Position numbers and translations under genes: made by a program. From Clavibacter michiganensis subsp. tessellarius (GTDB lineage: Bacteria; Actinomycetota; Actinomycetes; Actinomycetales; Microbacteriaceae), in NCBI RefSeq assembly GCF_021922985.1, contig NZ_CP040788.1:1054001-1118000 (forward strand): a DNA stretch of 64,000 bases. Reading direction: 5' to 3'. The first letter of the stretch is position 1, and the number at the start of each line of letters is the position of its first letter. Shown one piece after another: positions 39,679 through 52,203 of the stretch. The notes beneath the pieces are model-generated. The model was given only the letters and a program-made list of their open reading frames with translations. It was not told the DNA's origin and made no database searches.

Positions 39679-40554
39679 CTACTCCCGGCCGAGGTCGCGG
39701 TGCTTGGTGCTGACAGCGACGCCGGGAAGGGCGCGGAGGAGGCTGGAGAGCTCCTCGGCGACGGCCACCGAGCGGTGCTTGCCGCCGGTACAGCCGATAG
39801 CGATCGTAGCGTGTCTCTTGTTCTCGCGCTGGTACCCCGCGAGCACCGGGGAGAGCGCGCGGGCGTAGGCCTGGACGAACTCCTCGGCGCCCTCCTGGCC
39901 CAGCACGTAGTCGCTCACGGCCTTGTCGCGGCCGGTCAGCGGGCGGAGCTCCGGCGTCCAGAACGGGTTCGGCAGGAAGCGCATGTCGGCCACCATGTCG
40001 GCGTCCGCGGGCGTGCCGTACTTGAACCCGAAGCTCATGACGGTGACGCGCACGCCGGCGTCGTCCGCGCCGCTGAACCGCTCGGTGACGGCGGTCGCCA
40101 GCTGGTGGATGTTGAGCTCGGACGTGTCGATGACGAGGTCGCTGGCCTCGCGGATCTCGATCATTCGCGCGCGCTCGGCCGCTATGCCGTCGAGCAGCGT
40201 GCCGTTGCCCTGGAGCGGATGCGGCCGGCGCACCTGCTCGAAGCGCCGCACCAGCGCCGCGTCCGTGGCCTCGAGGAAGAGGACCCGCAGGCGTGGCCCC
40301 GTGCCGAACGTCTGCAGGATGTCCCGCAGCTCGGAGAAGAAGTCGCCGCCGCGGACGTCGACCACCGCCGCGATCTTCGGGAGGGACGTGCCCGCGCGGC
40401 CGGCCAGCTCCACGAGGGGCTTGAGCATCTGCGGCGGGAGGTTGTCGACGACGTACCAGCCGAGGTCCTCCAGCGCGTTGCCGACGGTGGAGCGGCCCGC
40501 GCCGGACATCCCCGTCACGATCATGACGTCCTGCTGGGGGATCTCCACGCTCAT
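39679..40554 (-). CDS. rapZ: RapZ/YvcJ-family nucleotide-binding protein
   Basis: A 291-residue protein with Walker [10 protein letters not shown] near residues 15-23 and a C-terminal domain with [16 protein letters not shown]. In E. coli RapZ guides RNase E to the sRNA GlmZ; in Gram-positives the role of YvcJ is less clear. I chose ATG at 40552-40554; a GTG 12 bases upstream is possible but is too near the GAGAGG ribosome site. It sits in the uvrC-rapZ-whiA series known widely in Gram-positives, with yvcK missing. Confidence 0.93.
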   Translation of the reverse strand: MSVEIPQQDVMIVTGMSGAGRSTVGNALEDLGWYVVDNLPPQMLKPLVELAGRAGTSLPKIAAVVDVRGGDFFSELRDILQTFGTGPRLRVLFLEATDAALVRRFEQVRRPHPLQGNGTLLDGIAAERARMIEIREASDLVIDTSELNIHQLATAVTERFSGADDAGVRVTVMSFGFKYGTPADADMVADMRFLPNPFWTPELRPLTGRDKAVSDYVLGQEGAEEFVQAYARALSPVLAGYQRENKRHATIAIGCTGGKHRSVAVAEELSSLLRALPGVAVSTKHRDLGRE

Positions 40555-40629
40555 GCGGGCATGCACCTCTCGTCGCGCTGTCGGTGGATCCAGTCTAGGT
40601 GCGACCCACGACGCCGGGTCGGGCCGGGT

Positions 40630-42557
40630 TCACGAGCGCAGACGCTCGTAGACGGCCTGCGCGAGGGTCGGCCCGATGGTGCGGACCGCGGCGATCTCCT
40701 CCACCTCGGCCTGCTTGAGCTTCGCCACCGAGCCGAACTGCTGCAGCAGGCGCTGCACGCGCGACGGCCCGAGGCCGGGGATCTCGTTGAGCACCGACGT
40801 GATGTCGCGCTTCCGGCGCGCGCGCTGGTGCGTGATGGCGAACCGGTGCGCCTCGTCGCGGATGCGCTGGATGAGGAAGAGCGCGTCGCTGTTGCGCGGC
40901 AGGATGATGGGGTAGTCGGAGTCCGGCAGCCAGATCTCCTCGAGGCGCTTTGCGATGCCCGCGAGCTGGATGCCCGTGACCCCCGACTCCTCGAGCGCCC
41001 GCTGGGCGGCGGCGACCTGCGGCTGTCCGCCGTCGACGATGAGCAGGTTGGGGCTGTAGGAGAACTTGTTCACCGGAGGCGCCTCGCCCAGCTCCGGCGG
41101 CGCGGCGTCCGCCGGCACCTCCGCCTCCTTGCCGAGGTACGCGAGGCGGCGCGTGATCACCTGGTGGATGGACTCGGTGTCGTCCGTGGAGTCGGCGATG
41201 TTGAAGCGGCGGTACTGGTCCTTGCGCGGCAGCCCGTCCTCGAAGACGACCATCGACGCGACGATGTTGGTGCCGCTCAGGTGCGAGACGTCGTAGCACT
41301 CCATCCGCAGCGGCGCGTCGGGCATGCCGAGCGCCTCCTGGATGTCGGCCAGCGCCTTCGACCGGGTGGTGAAGTCGGAGCTGCGCCGCGTCTTGTAGAG
41401 CATGAGCGCGTTCTGCGCGTTGGTCGCGGCGGTCTGCGCGAGCGCGGCCTTGTCGCCGCGCTGGGCGACCCGGAGGTCGACCTGCCACGAGCTCGGGCGC
41501 CCCCGGCGCACGGTGCCGTCGTCCTCCCCCGCGGCCCGGCGCTGGCTGAGCCACAGCTCGAGCTCGGCGGCGTCCACCGGCAGCTCCGGGACGAGGACCT
41601 CGCGCGGCGGATGCGCCTCGTCCTCGTAGGCGTTGTGCAGCACCGTCTCGACGAGCTCGCCGATGCCGATGTCGAGCTCCTTGTCGACCACCCACGTGCG
41701 CGTTCCGCGGATGCGGCCGCCGCGCACCATGAACTGCTGCACCGCCGCGGCCAGCTCGTCCGCGGCGATGCCGAACACGTCGGCGTCCACACGGTCGTCG
41801 AACACGACCGCGGTCTTCGACAGCGCGGCCTCCAGGGCGCCGATGTCGTCGCGGTGGCGGGCGGCGGCCTCGTAGTCCATCTCCGCGGCGGCGTCCTTCA
41901 TCCGCTGGGTGAGCTGGCCCACGTACTTCGAGTCGTTGCCGGCCATGAAGCTCACGAAGTCGTCCGCGATCTCGCGGTGCTCCTCCTCCGACACGCGGCC
42001 GACGCAGGGCGCGGCGCATCGGCCGATGTCGCCCAGCAGGCACGGCCGGTTCGTCTGGCGGGCGCGCTTGAAGGTGCTCTCCGAGCAGGACCGCATGGGG
42101 AAGACCTTGAGCATGTGGTCGACGGTCTCGCGGATGGCCCACACCTTGGTGTACGGCCCGAAGTACTTGGCGCCGCGGATCTTGCGGTTGCGCGTGACCA
42201 TGACCCGCGGGTAGTCCTCACCCAGCGTGACCGCGAGGTACGGGTACGACTTGTCGTCCCGGAACTTGACGTTGAAGGGCGGGTCGAACTCCTTGATCCA
42301 GGTGAACTCGAGCTGCAGCGCCTCGAACTCGCTGCCGACCACGGTCCACTCGACGCCGGCCGCGGACGTGACCATGCGGCGGGTGCGCTCGTGCAGGCTC
42401 TCCAGCGGCGCGAAGTAGTTGGCGAGGCGGGCGCGGAGGTTGTTCGCCTTGCCCACGTAGAGCACGCGGTCCGCGGCGTCGCGGAAGCGGTACACGCCCG
42501 GCGACGTGGGGATCTCCCCCGCCGCCGGACGGTACCCGACGGTGTCGGCGCGGGCCA

Positions 42558-42558
<1 letters not shown>
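40630..42558 (-). CDS. uvrC: Excinuclease ABC subunit C
   Basis: A 642-residue nuclease making both incisions in nucleotide excision repair. The N-terminal GIY-YIG domain begins [19 protein letters not shown], four Cys of the [24 protein letters not shown] region follow, a UVR segment is near 205-240, the RNase H-like C-terminal nuclease includes [11 protein letters not shown] and LIVDGGQPQ, and the C-terminal helix-hairpin-helix pair ends the protein. The ATG overlaps the uvrA stop by one base (TGATG). Confidence 0.96.
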
Positions 42559-45479
<2,921 letters not shown>

Positions 45480-45485
45480 GCATCC

Positions 45486-45491
45486 ATCGTA
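45486..45491 (-). promoter_or_regulatory. -10 box (TACGAT) of uvrA, leaderless spacing
   Basis: TACGAT on the minus strand with six bases to the uvrA GTG. No LexA-type box (TCGAAC-N4-GTTCGA form) is visible nearby. Confidence 0.5.
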
Positions 45492-45514
45492 TGCGTCGCC
45501 ACCGACACCTCCGA

Positions 45515-45554
45515 CGGCGCGGGGGTCGCCGGCCATCGCCGCTCCCCCGCGCCG
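45515..45554 (-). terminator. uvrB terminator, 11-bp perfect stem
   Basis: CGGCGCGGGGG (45515-45525) pairs with CCCCCGCGCCG (45544-45554), with an 18-base loop that can fold on itself. It begins six bases after the uvrB stop and separates uvrB from the uvrA promoter. Confidence 0.75.
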
Positions 45555-45559
45555 GCCCC

Positions 45560-47626
45560 TCAGGACAGGTGCCCGGCCTTCTCCATCTGCCGGAGCTCCC
45601 GCTTGAGGTCGCCCAGCTCGTCACGGAGGCGCGCCGCGAGCTCGAACTTGAGCTCGCCCGCGGCCTGCAGCATCTGGTCGTTGAGGTCGGAGATGATCGT
45701 CTCCAGCTCGTTCGCCCCCGCAGCCGCCTTGCCCTCGCGCCGGAGGTTCGGCGTGGGCGAGCGCTTGCCGCCGCCGCGGCCCTCGAGCATCTTCTTCGTG
45801 TCCTCGCCCTCGCGCGCCAGGATCTCGGTGATGTCCGCGATGCGCTTGCGCAGCGGCGTGGGGTCGATGCCGTGCTCGGTGTTGTAGGCGACCTGCCGCT
45901 CGCGACGCCGGTCGGTCTCCTCGATGGCGCGCTTCATGCTGTCCGTGAGGACGTCGGCGTACATGTGCACCTCGCCCGAGACGTTGCGCGCCGCGCGGCC
46001 GATGGTCTGGATGAGCGACGTGGACGAGCGGAGGAAGCCCTCCTTGTCGGCGTCGAGGATCGCGACGAGCGACACCTCGGGGAGGTCGAGGCCCTCGCGC
46101 AGCAGGTTGATGCCGACGAGCACGTCGTAGATGCCGGCGCGCAGCTCGCTGAGCAGCTCGACGCGGCGCAGCGTGTCGACGTCCGAGTGGAGGTAGCGCA
46201 CGCGCACGCCCGCCTCGGCGAAGTAGTCGGTGAGCTCCTCGGCCATCTTCTTGGTGAGGGTCGTGACGAGGATGCGCTCGTCCTTCTCCACCCGGATGCG
46301 GATCTGCTCCAGCAGGTCGTCGATCTGGCCCTTGGTGGGCTTCACGACGATGGCCGGGTCGACGAGGCCCGTGGGGCGGATGATCTGCTCCACCACGCCG
46401 TCGCCCATGCCGAGCTCGTACTTGCCGGGCGTCGCCGACATGTACACGGTCTGCGGCACGCGCTCGGTGAACTCGTTCCACTTGAGGGGCCGGTTGTCGA
46501 GCGCGCTCGGGAGGCGGAAGCCGTGCTCCACGAGCGTGCGCTTGCGCGACGAGTCGCCCTCGAACATGGCGCCGATCTGCGGCACGGTGACGTGCGACTC
46601 GTCGATGACCACGAGGAAGTCGTCCGGGAAGTAGTCGAGCAGGCAGTGCGGGGCCTCCCCCGCGTCGCGGCCGTCGATGTGGCGCGAGTAGTTCTCGATT
46701 CCGGAGCAGAAGCCGATCTGCTGCATCATCTCGATGTCGAAGTTGGTGCGCATGCGGAGGCGCTGGGCCTCGAGAAGCTTGCCCTCGCGCTCGAGCACCG
46801 CCAGCCGCTCCTCGAGCTCCTGCTGGATGGTGCCGATGGCCCGCTGCATGACCTCGGTCTCGGCCACGTAGTGCGAGCCGGGGAACACGGACACCGAGTC
46901 CATCTTGCGGACCACGTCGCCCGTGAGCGGGTGCAGCGTGTACAGCGCCTCGATCTCGTCGCCGAACATCTCGATGCGGATGGCCAGCTCCTCGTACATC
47001 GGGATGATCTCGATGGTGTCGCCGCGCACCCGGAAGTTGCCGCGCGAGAAGTCGACGTCGTTGCGCTGGTACTGCATGGAGACGAACTTGCGGATGAGGG
47101 TGTCGCGGTTGATCTGCATGCCCACCTGGAGCGCGACCATGGCGTTCATGTACTGCTCGGGCTGGCCGAGGCCGTAGATGCAGGAGACCGTGCTGACCAC
47201 CACGACGTCCCGCCGGCTGAGCAGCGAGTTGGTGGTGGAGTGGCGGAGGCGCTCGACCTCGGCGTTGACCGAGGAGTCCTTCTCGATGAAGGTGTCCGTC
47301 TGCGGCACGTACGCCTCGGGCTGGTAGTAGTCGTAGTACGAGACGAAGTACTCGACGGCGTTGTCCGGCATGAGCTCGCGGAACTCGGTGGCGAGCTGGG
47401 CGGCGAGCGTCTTGTTGTGGGCGAGGATCAGCGTGGGCCGCTGCACCTGCTCGATGAGCCAGGCGGCGGTCGCGGACTTGCCGGTGCCCGTGGCGCCGAG
47501 GAGCACCACGTCGGGTTCGCCGGCGTTGACCCGGCCCGCCAGCTCGGCGATGGCCGTGGGCTGGTCGCCGCTCGGGGAGTACTCGCTGACGACCTTGAAG
47601 GGGCGCACGGACCGGGTGGGCTGCAT
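45560..47626 (-). CDS. uvrB: Excinuclease ABC subunit B
   Basis: A 688-residue helicase-like subunit that verifies damage and recruits UvrC. Walker A GATGTGKS is at 44-51, the DNA-threading beta-hairpin [21 protein letters not shown] near 95-115, the DEAD-type box VVIDESH, helicase motif [11 protein letters not shown], and the UVR coiled domain at the C-terminus (about 645-682). The ATG at 47624-47626 follows a -10 box by seven bases; the CGGGAGC in between could also act as a ribosome site. Confidence 0.97.
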   Translation of the reverse strand: MQPTRSVRPFKVVSEYSPSGDQPTAIAELAGRVNAGEPDVVLLGATGTGKSATAAWLIEQVQRPTLILAHNKTLAAQLATEFRELMPDNAVEYFVSYYDYYQPEAYVPQTDTFIEKDSSVNAEVERLRHSTTNSLLSRRDVVVVSTVSCIYGLGQPEQYMNAMVALQVGMQINRDTLIRKFVSMQYQRNDVDFSRGNFRVRGDTIEIIPMYEELAIRIEMFGDEIEALYTLHPLTGDVVRKMDSVSVFPGSHYVAETEVMQRAIGTIQQELEERLAVLEREGKLLEAQRLRMRTNFDIEMMQQIGFCSGIENYSRHIDGRDAGEAPHCLLDYFPDDFLVVIDESHVTVPQIGAMFEGDSSRKRTLVEHGFRLPSALDNRPLKWNEFTERVPQTVYMSATPGKYELGMGDGVVEQIIRPTGLVDPAIVVKPTKGQIDDLLEQIRIRVEKDERILVTTLTKKMAEELTDYFAEAGVRVRYLHSDVDTLRRVELLSELRAGIYDVLVGINLLREGLDLPEVSLVAILDADKEGFLRSSTSLIQTIGRAARNVSGEVHMYADVLTDSMKRAIEETDRRRERQVAYNTEHGIDPTPLRKRIADITEILAREGEDTKKMLEGRGGGKRSPTPNLRREGKAAAGANELETIISDLNDQMLQAAGELKFELAARLRDELGDLKRELRQMEKAGHLS

Positions 47627-47633
47627 GCTCCCG

Positions 47634-47639
47634 AGTCTA
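47634..47639 (-). promoter_or_regulatory. -10 box (TAGACT) of uvrB overlapping the coaE stop
   Basis: The TAG stop of coaE (47639-47637 on the minus strand) is the first half of TAGACT. Seven bases later is the uvrB ATG. Confidence 0.5.
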
Positions 47640-48251
47640 CGAGCGGCCCCCGACACCGCCGGACAGGTTCGCCCAGAGCCGATCCGTCTGCCCGAGCGTG
47701 GACGCGAGCGAGACGCCGGAATCGATGACGTCGTCCGCCACCCGGAGCCGCTCCTCGTCGGACGCCTGCAGGGCGATGCGACGCTCCGCCTCCTCGGCGG
47801 CCATGCCGCGGAGCTCGACGAGCCGTCGGATCCGCTCCGCCCGCGGCGCGTGCACCACGACGATCCGCTCGAACTCGTCCGTGCGCCCGGACTCCACGAG
47901 GAGCGGGATGTCGTAGACGACCACCGCGTCCGGGTCGGCCTCCCCCGCCTCGGCCATGCGCTGCGCGGACAGCGCGCGGACGGCGGGGTGGGTGATCGCC
48001 TCGAGGTCGCGTCGGGCGTCCGGGTCCTGGAAGACGATCGCGCCGAGCGCCGGCCGATCGAGCGCCCCGTCGGCGCCGATGACGCCGGCGCCGAAGCGGC
48101 GCGCGATCTCCGCCAGCGCCGGCGTCCCCGGCTCCACGACCTCGCGGGCGAGCCGATCGGCGTCGATGCGCACCGCCCCGAGCTCCGCCAGCCGGTCGGC
48201 CACCACCGTCTTGCCCGCGGCGATGCCGCCCGTCAGTCCGATCACGCGCAT
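47637..48251 (-). CDS. coaE: Dephospho-CoA kinase
   Basis: A 204-residue P-loop kinase performing the last step of coenzyme A synthesis. Walker A is GGIAAGKT near 8-15; [15 protein letters not shown] and [10 protein letters not shown] are the CoA-binding family motifs. The length is typical of stand-alone CoaE (mycobacterial forms carry an extra C-terminal domain, absent here). A TAGGGT box (48258-48263) lies six bases before the ATG, giving a probable leaderless message. It lies between rpsA and uvrB, as in many actinobacteria. Confidence 0.94.
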   Translation of the reverse strand: MRVIGLTGGIAAGKTVVADRLAELGAVRIDADRLAREVVEPGTPALAEIARRFGAGVIGADGALDRPALGAIVFQDPDARRDLEAITHPAVRALSAQRMAEAGEADPDAVVVYDIPLLVESGRTDEFERIVVVHAPRAERIRRLVELRGMAAEEAERRIALQASDEERLRVADDVIDSGVSLASTLGQTDRLWANLSGGVGGRS

Positions 48252-48257
48252 GGATCC

Positions 48258-48263
48258 ACCCTA
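48258..48263 (-). promoter_or_regulatory. -10 box (TAGGGT) of coaE, leaderless spacing
   Basis: TAGGGT on the minus strand with six bases to the coaE ATG. Confidence 0.45.
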
Positions 48264-48325
48264 GGCGCGGCCGCGCCGGAGACCGACGCCCCGGGGCGGG
48301 CGCTCCGGAGCCGGGCTCCCCGCGC

Positions 48326-48367
48326 ACGACGGAGGCCGCCCTCCCCGAAGGAGAGCGGCCTCGTCGT
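48326..48367 (-). terminator. rpsA terminator
   Basis: ACGAC (48326-48330) and GAGGCCGC (48332-48339) pair with GCGGCCTC (48355-48362) and GTCGT (48363-48367), with a one-base bulge, 13 bases after the rpsA stop. Confidence 0.75.
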
Positions 48368-48380
48368 GGTGCGGGTGGGA

Positions 48381-49835
48381 CTACTTCGAGCTGGACAGCT
48401 TCTCGCGCAGGGCGGCGAGGCTCTCGTCGTCCGCCAGCGTGCCGGCGCCCGTCGAGTCGCTCGTGAAGCCGGGGCCGGCGGACGTGATGCCCGTGTCGGC
48501 CGCCTCGGCCTCGGCTGCTGCCGCGACCTGCTTCTTGTGGGCCTCCCAGCGGGCCTGAGCTGCGGCGTACTGCTGCTCCCAGGTCTCGCGCTGGGCCTCG
48601 AAGCCCTCCTTCCACTCGTTGGTCTCCGGGTCGAAGCCCTCGGGGTACTTGTAGTTCCCCTGGTCGTCGTACTCGGTGAGCATGCCGTAGAGGGCGGGGT
48701 CGAACTCGGTGCCCTCGGGGTCGACGCCGTCGTTGGCCTGCTTGAGGCTCAGCGAGATGCGGCGACGCTCGAGGTCGATGTCGATGACCTTGACGAACAC
48801 CTCGTCGCCGACGGACACGACCTGCTCGGCGAGCTCGACGTGCTTGCCGGAGAGCTCCGAGATGTGCACGAGGCCCTCGATGCCCTCGGCCACGCGGACG
48901 AACGCGCCGAACGGCACCAGCTTGGTGACCTTGCCGGGTGCGACCTGGCCGATGGCGTGCGTGCGGGCGAAGACCTGCCACGGGTCCTCCTGCGTCGCCT
49001 TGAGCGACAGCGACACGCGCTCGCGCTCCAGGTCGACCTCGAGGATCTCGACGGTCACCTCCTGGCCCACCTCGACGACCTCGCTGGCGTGCTCGATGTG
49101 CTTCCAGCTGAGCTCGGAGACGTGCACGAGGCCGTCGACGCCGCCCAGGTCCACGAACGCACCGAAGTTGACGATCGAGGAGACCACGCCCTTGCGGACC
49201 TGGCCCTTCTGGAGGTTGTTGAGGAACGTGCTGCGGCTCTCGGACTGCGTCTGCTCGAGCAGGGCGCGGCGCGACAGGACCACGTTGTTGCGGTTCTTGT
49301 CGAGCTCGAGGATCTTGGCCTCGATCTCCTGGCCGAGGTACGGCGTGAGGTCGCGGACGCGGCGCAGCTCGATGAGCGATGCCGGGAGGAAGCCGCGGAG
49401 GCCGATGTCCACGATGAGGCCGCCCTTGACGACCTCGATGACGGTGCCGGTGACGACGCCGTCGGACTCCTTGATCTTCTCCACGTCGCCCCACGCGCGC
49501 TCGTACTGCGCGCGCTTCTTGGACAGGATCAGACGGCCTTCCTTGTCCTCCTTCTGGAGGACGAGGGCCTCGACGGTGTCGCCGACCTTGACGACCTCCG
49601 TGGGGTCGACGTCGTGCTTGATCGACAGCTCACGCGAGGGGATGACGCCCTCGGTCTTGTAGCCGACGTCGATCAGGACCTCGTCCCGATCGATCTTCAC
49701 GACGGTGCCCTCGATGAGGTCTCCGTCGTTGAAGAACTTCAGTGTCTTCTCGACCGCGGCGAGGAAGTCCTCAGCAGATCCGATGTCGTTGATCGCGACC
49801 TGCTTGGGCGCCTTGTCGGTCGTTGCGATTGTCAT
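48381..49835 (-). CDS. rpsA: Small ribosomal subunit protein bS1
   Basis: A 484-residue protein with four S1 RNA-binding domains at about 35-105, 122-190, 210-280 and 295-365; the four-domain form is usual in actinobacteria. It helps dock mRNA on the ribosome. The C-terminal 110 residues are acidic and Ala-rich with a QRETWEQQYAAAQARWEAHKKQ helix. Start ATG follows GGAG by 11 bases. The promoter lies about 100 bases upstream, leaving a leader suited to autoregulation. Because many genes here look leaderless, S1 may matter less for them. Confidence 0.96.
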   Translation of the reverse strand: MTIATTDKAPKQVAINDIGSAEDFLAAVEKTLKFFNDGDLIEGTVVKIDRDEVLIDVGYKTEGVIPSRELSIKHDVDPTEVVKVGDTVEALVLQKEDKEGRLILSKKRAQYERAWGDVEKIKESDGVVTGTVIEVVKGGLIVDIGLRGFLPASLIELRRVRDLTPYLGQEIEAKILELDKNRNNVVLSRRALLEQTQSESRSTFLNNLQKGQVRKGVVSSIVNFGAFVDLGGVDGLVHVSELSWKHIEHASEVVEVGQEVTVEILEVDLERERVSLSLKATQEDPWQVFARTHAIGQVAPGKVTKLVPFGAFVRVAEGIEGLVHISELSGKHVELAEQVVSVGDEVFVKVIDIDLERRRISLSLKQANDGVDPEGTEFDPALYGMLTEYDDQGNYKYPEGFDPETNEWKEGFEAQRETWEQQYAAAQARWEAHKKQVAAAAEAEAADTGITSAGPGFTSDSTGAGTLADDESLAALREKLSSSK

Positions 49836-49940
49836 GTAGTTAGTGCTCCAGGATGGGCATGAATAAGGCCGCTGGCGCGGACCCGCGCGGGTACCGGTCG
49901 AGCGGCGGACGGATGGGTCGTCGCAGAAGCGCGACAGTCG

Positions 49941-49970
49941 ATCTTAGACCCGGGTCGCGAGGCGGGACAA
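49941..49970 (-). promoter_or_regulatory. rpsA promoter, TTGTCC-N18-TAAGAT
   Basis: Minus-strand -35 TTGTCC (49965-49970) and -10 TAAGAT (49941-49946) with an 18-base spacer; the only promoter in the window where a recognisable -35 is seen. The leader is about 98 bases. Confidence 0.55.
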
Positions 49971-50023
49971 CCGCGCCGCGCGGGCCGATGCGGGCCGCGC
50001 GGCGCGAGGGACGGCCGGACGCG

Positions 50024-51703
50024 TCAGCGGAGGACCGCGGCGCGGAGCGTGTCGAGGCCCACGCCGCCGACGTCGAGCGCGCGGCGGTGGAACTCGCGGA
50101 CGTCGAACGCGGCGCCCTCGCGGCGTCGGGTCTCGTCGCGGAGGTCCTCCCAGATGCGCTGCCCCACCTTGTACGACGGCGCCTGGCCCGGCCAGCCGAG
50201 GTAGCGGTTGACCTCGAAGCGCACGAACGACGGATCCATGTTGACGTTGCGGCCCATGAAGTCGAAGGCGAACTCGGCGTCCCAGACGGCCTCGCCGTCG
50301 GGGCGCGTCTTGCCGAGGTGGACGCCGATGTCGAGCACGACGCGGGCGGCGCGCATGCGCTGGCCGTCGAGCATGCCCAGGCGGTCGGCCGGGTCGTCGA
50401 GGTAGCCGAGCTCCTGCATCAGGCGTTCGGCGTAGAGGGCCCAGCCCTCGGCGTGGCCGGAGGTGCCGGCGAAGCGGCGCCACGTGTTGAGCTCGGCCTT
50501 GTTGTAGGTGGCCTGCGCGATCTGCAGGTGGTGCCCCGGGACGCCCTCGTGGTAGACGGTCGTCAGCTCGCGCCAGGTGTCGAACTCGGTGACGCCCTCG
50601 GGCACCGACCACCACATGCGGCCGGGGCGGCTGAAGTCGTCCGCGGGGCCGGAGTAGTAGATGCCGCCCTCCTGCGTGGGGGCGATCATGCACTCGAGCG
50701 CGCGGATCTCCTCGGGGATGTCGAAGTGCGTGCGGCCGAGCTCCTCCACGGCGCGGTCGCTCGTCTCCTGCATCCAGGCGCGGAGGGCGTCGGTGCCGTG
50801 CAGCTTGCGGGACGCGTCGCCGTCGAGGTGGGCGATGGCCTCGAGCACGGTGGCGCCTGGGAGGATCTCGCGGGCGACGGCCTCCTGCTCCTCCACCATG
50901 CGCGCGAGCTCGCCGACGCCCCACTCGTACGTCTCGTCGAGGTCGACCTCGGCGCCGAGGAACGAGCGCGAGCGGAGGGCGTACTGCTCGCGGCCCACGG
51001 CGTCGGCCTCGCGGCCGGCGGGCTCGAGCTCGGTGCCGAGGAACGCGGCGAGGCGCGCGTAGGCGGTGCGCGCCTCCTCGGCGCGGGCCGCGAGGTCCCG
51101 GCGGAGCGAGGCCGGCAGCTCGCCGGAGTCGGCCCGGGCCTCCTCCGCGAAGGAGCGGAAGAACCCGTCGGGGGCCGCCTGCCGCTCGACCTGGCCGAGC
51201 ACCTCGCGGATCTGCCGCTTCGCCGGGGTCTGGCCGCGGCGCACGCCCTCGCGCAGCGTCTCGACGTACCCGTCGACCGCGCCGGCGACGTTGCCCAGGC
51301 GCGTGGCGAGGTGCTCCCAGTCGCCCTCGGTGGCCGTCGGCGAGATGTCGAAGACCTCGCGGATGCCCTGCGCGGGCGACGCGATGACGTTGAGGTCGGA
51401 GAGGTGGACGCCCGCGTCGTGCATCTCGACGTCGAGCTCCAGCTCGCGCGTGAGGTCCATGCGGGTGACCTCGTCCACCGCGTCGACCGGGCGCGCGTCG
51501 GCGAGCTGCCGGATGACCGCGCGCGCGGCCTCGGCGTGCGCCGCGTGGCCCGCGGGCGACGTGTCGCCGTACTCGCCCTCGCGCCCGGGACGGCCCAGGT
51601 AGACGCGCTCCTCCGGGTGCAGGTCGAGCGAGGCGTCGATCCACCCCTCGGCGATTCGGTCGATGTCCGTCTGCGGTCGGGGGGCCTTCGGCGTCGTCGT
51701 CAT
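50024..51703 (-). CDS. DUF885 family protein, probable metallopeptidase
   Basis: A 559-residue protein of the DUF885 family. The segment YHEGVPGHHLQIA near 365-377 carries the HExxxGH-type zinc site and HAEGWALYAE near 396 the third ligand, consistent with an M32/M3-like helical metallopeptidase fold; enzymatic activity is inferred. No signal peptide is seen, so it acts in the cytoplasm. The ATG overlaps the PTS EIIA stop by four bases; a TAACGT box six bases before the ATG could also start a leaderless message. Role unknown. Confidence 0.82.
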   Translation of the reverse strand: MTTTPKAPRPQTDIDRIAEGWIDASLDLHPEERVYLGRPGREGEYGDTSPAGHAAHAEAARAVIRQLADARPVDAVDEVTRMDLTRELELDVEMHDAGVHLSDLNVIASPAQGIREVFDISPTATEGDWEHLATRLGNVAGAVDGYVETLREGVRRGQTPAKRQIREVLGQVERQAAPDGFFRSFAEEARADSGELPASLRRDLAARAEEARTAYARLAAFLGTELEPAGREADAVGREQYALRSRSFLGAEVDLDETYEWGVGELARMVEEQEAVAREILPGATVLEAIAHLDGDASRKLHGTDALRAWMQETSDRAVEELGRTHFDIPEEIRALECMIAPTQEGGIYYSGPADDFSRPGRMWWSVPEGVTEFDTWRELTTVYHEGVPGHHLQIAQATYNKAELNTWRRFAGTSGHAEGWALYAERLMQELGYLDDPADRLGMLDGQRMRAARVVLDIGVHLGKTRPDGEAVWDAEFAFDFMGRNVNMDPSFVRFEVNRYLGWPGQAPSYKVGQRIWEDLRDETRRREGAAFDVREFHRRALDVGGVGLDTLRAAVLR

Positions 51704-52158
51704 CCCTCGACGTTACCGGCTCCCAGCAGCGACCGGACGGCCGCGGGATCGGTGGCGCCGCGCAGCCGCTCGGCGCGCACGGGGTCGAGCAGGATCTCCG
51801 CGAGGCGCGACAGCAGGGCGATGTGCCCGCCGCCCGTGGCCGCGATCCCGATGACGATGCGGACGTCGTGCCCGTCCCAGTCGACGCCGTCCGGGAGGCG
51901 CAGGACGCTGATGGCGTCGGCCCGCACCAGATCGCGTCCGGCGGCCAGCGTGCCGTGCGGCACGGCGACGCCCTCGCCGACGAACGTGGAGACCGAGCGC
52001 TCGCGCTCGACCATCGCGTCCACGTAGCCCGGGTCGACCGCGCCGGCGGCGACGAGCGCCTCGCCCGCCTGGCGGATGGCCGCCTCCCGGTCGGCGGCGC
52101 GCGCGTCGAGCCGGATGGACCCGTCCGCGAGGAGGTCCGAGAGTCGTCCGTTCGTCAT
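51700..52158 (-). CDS. Orphan PTS EIIA domain protein (mannitol/fructose type)
   Basis: A 152-residue single EIIA domain of the PTS-EIIA-2 family. The phosphorylatable H68 is in GEGVAVPHGT. No EIIB, EIIC, HPr or polyol dehydrogenase gene is nearby, so it either serves a transporter encoded elsewhere or regulates in the manner of EIIA-Ntr. GAGGAG lies nine bases before the ATG. It is 45 bases downstream of polA and coupled to DUF885 by a four-base overlap. Confidence 0.87.
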   Translation of the reverse strand: MTNGRLSDLLADGSIRLDARAADREAAIRQAGEALVAAGAVDPGYVDAMVERERSVSTFVGEGVAVPHGTLAAGRDLVRADAISVLRLPDGVDWDGHDVRIVIGIAATGGGHIALLSRLAEILLDPVRAERLRGATDPAAVRSLLGAGNVEG

Positions 52159-52203
52159 GCGTGCTGCTCCTCGTGCTCGGGGGTGGGGACCGGGTGGTCG
52201 CGG

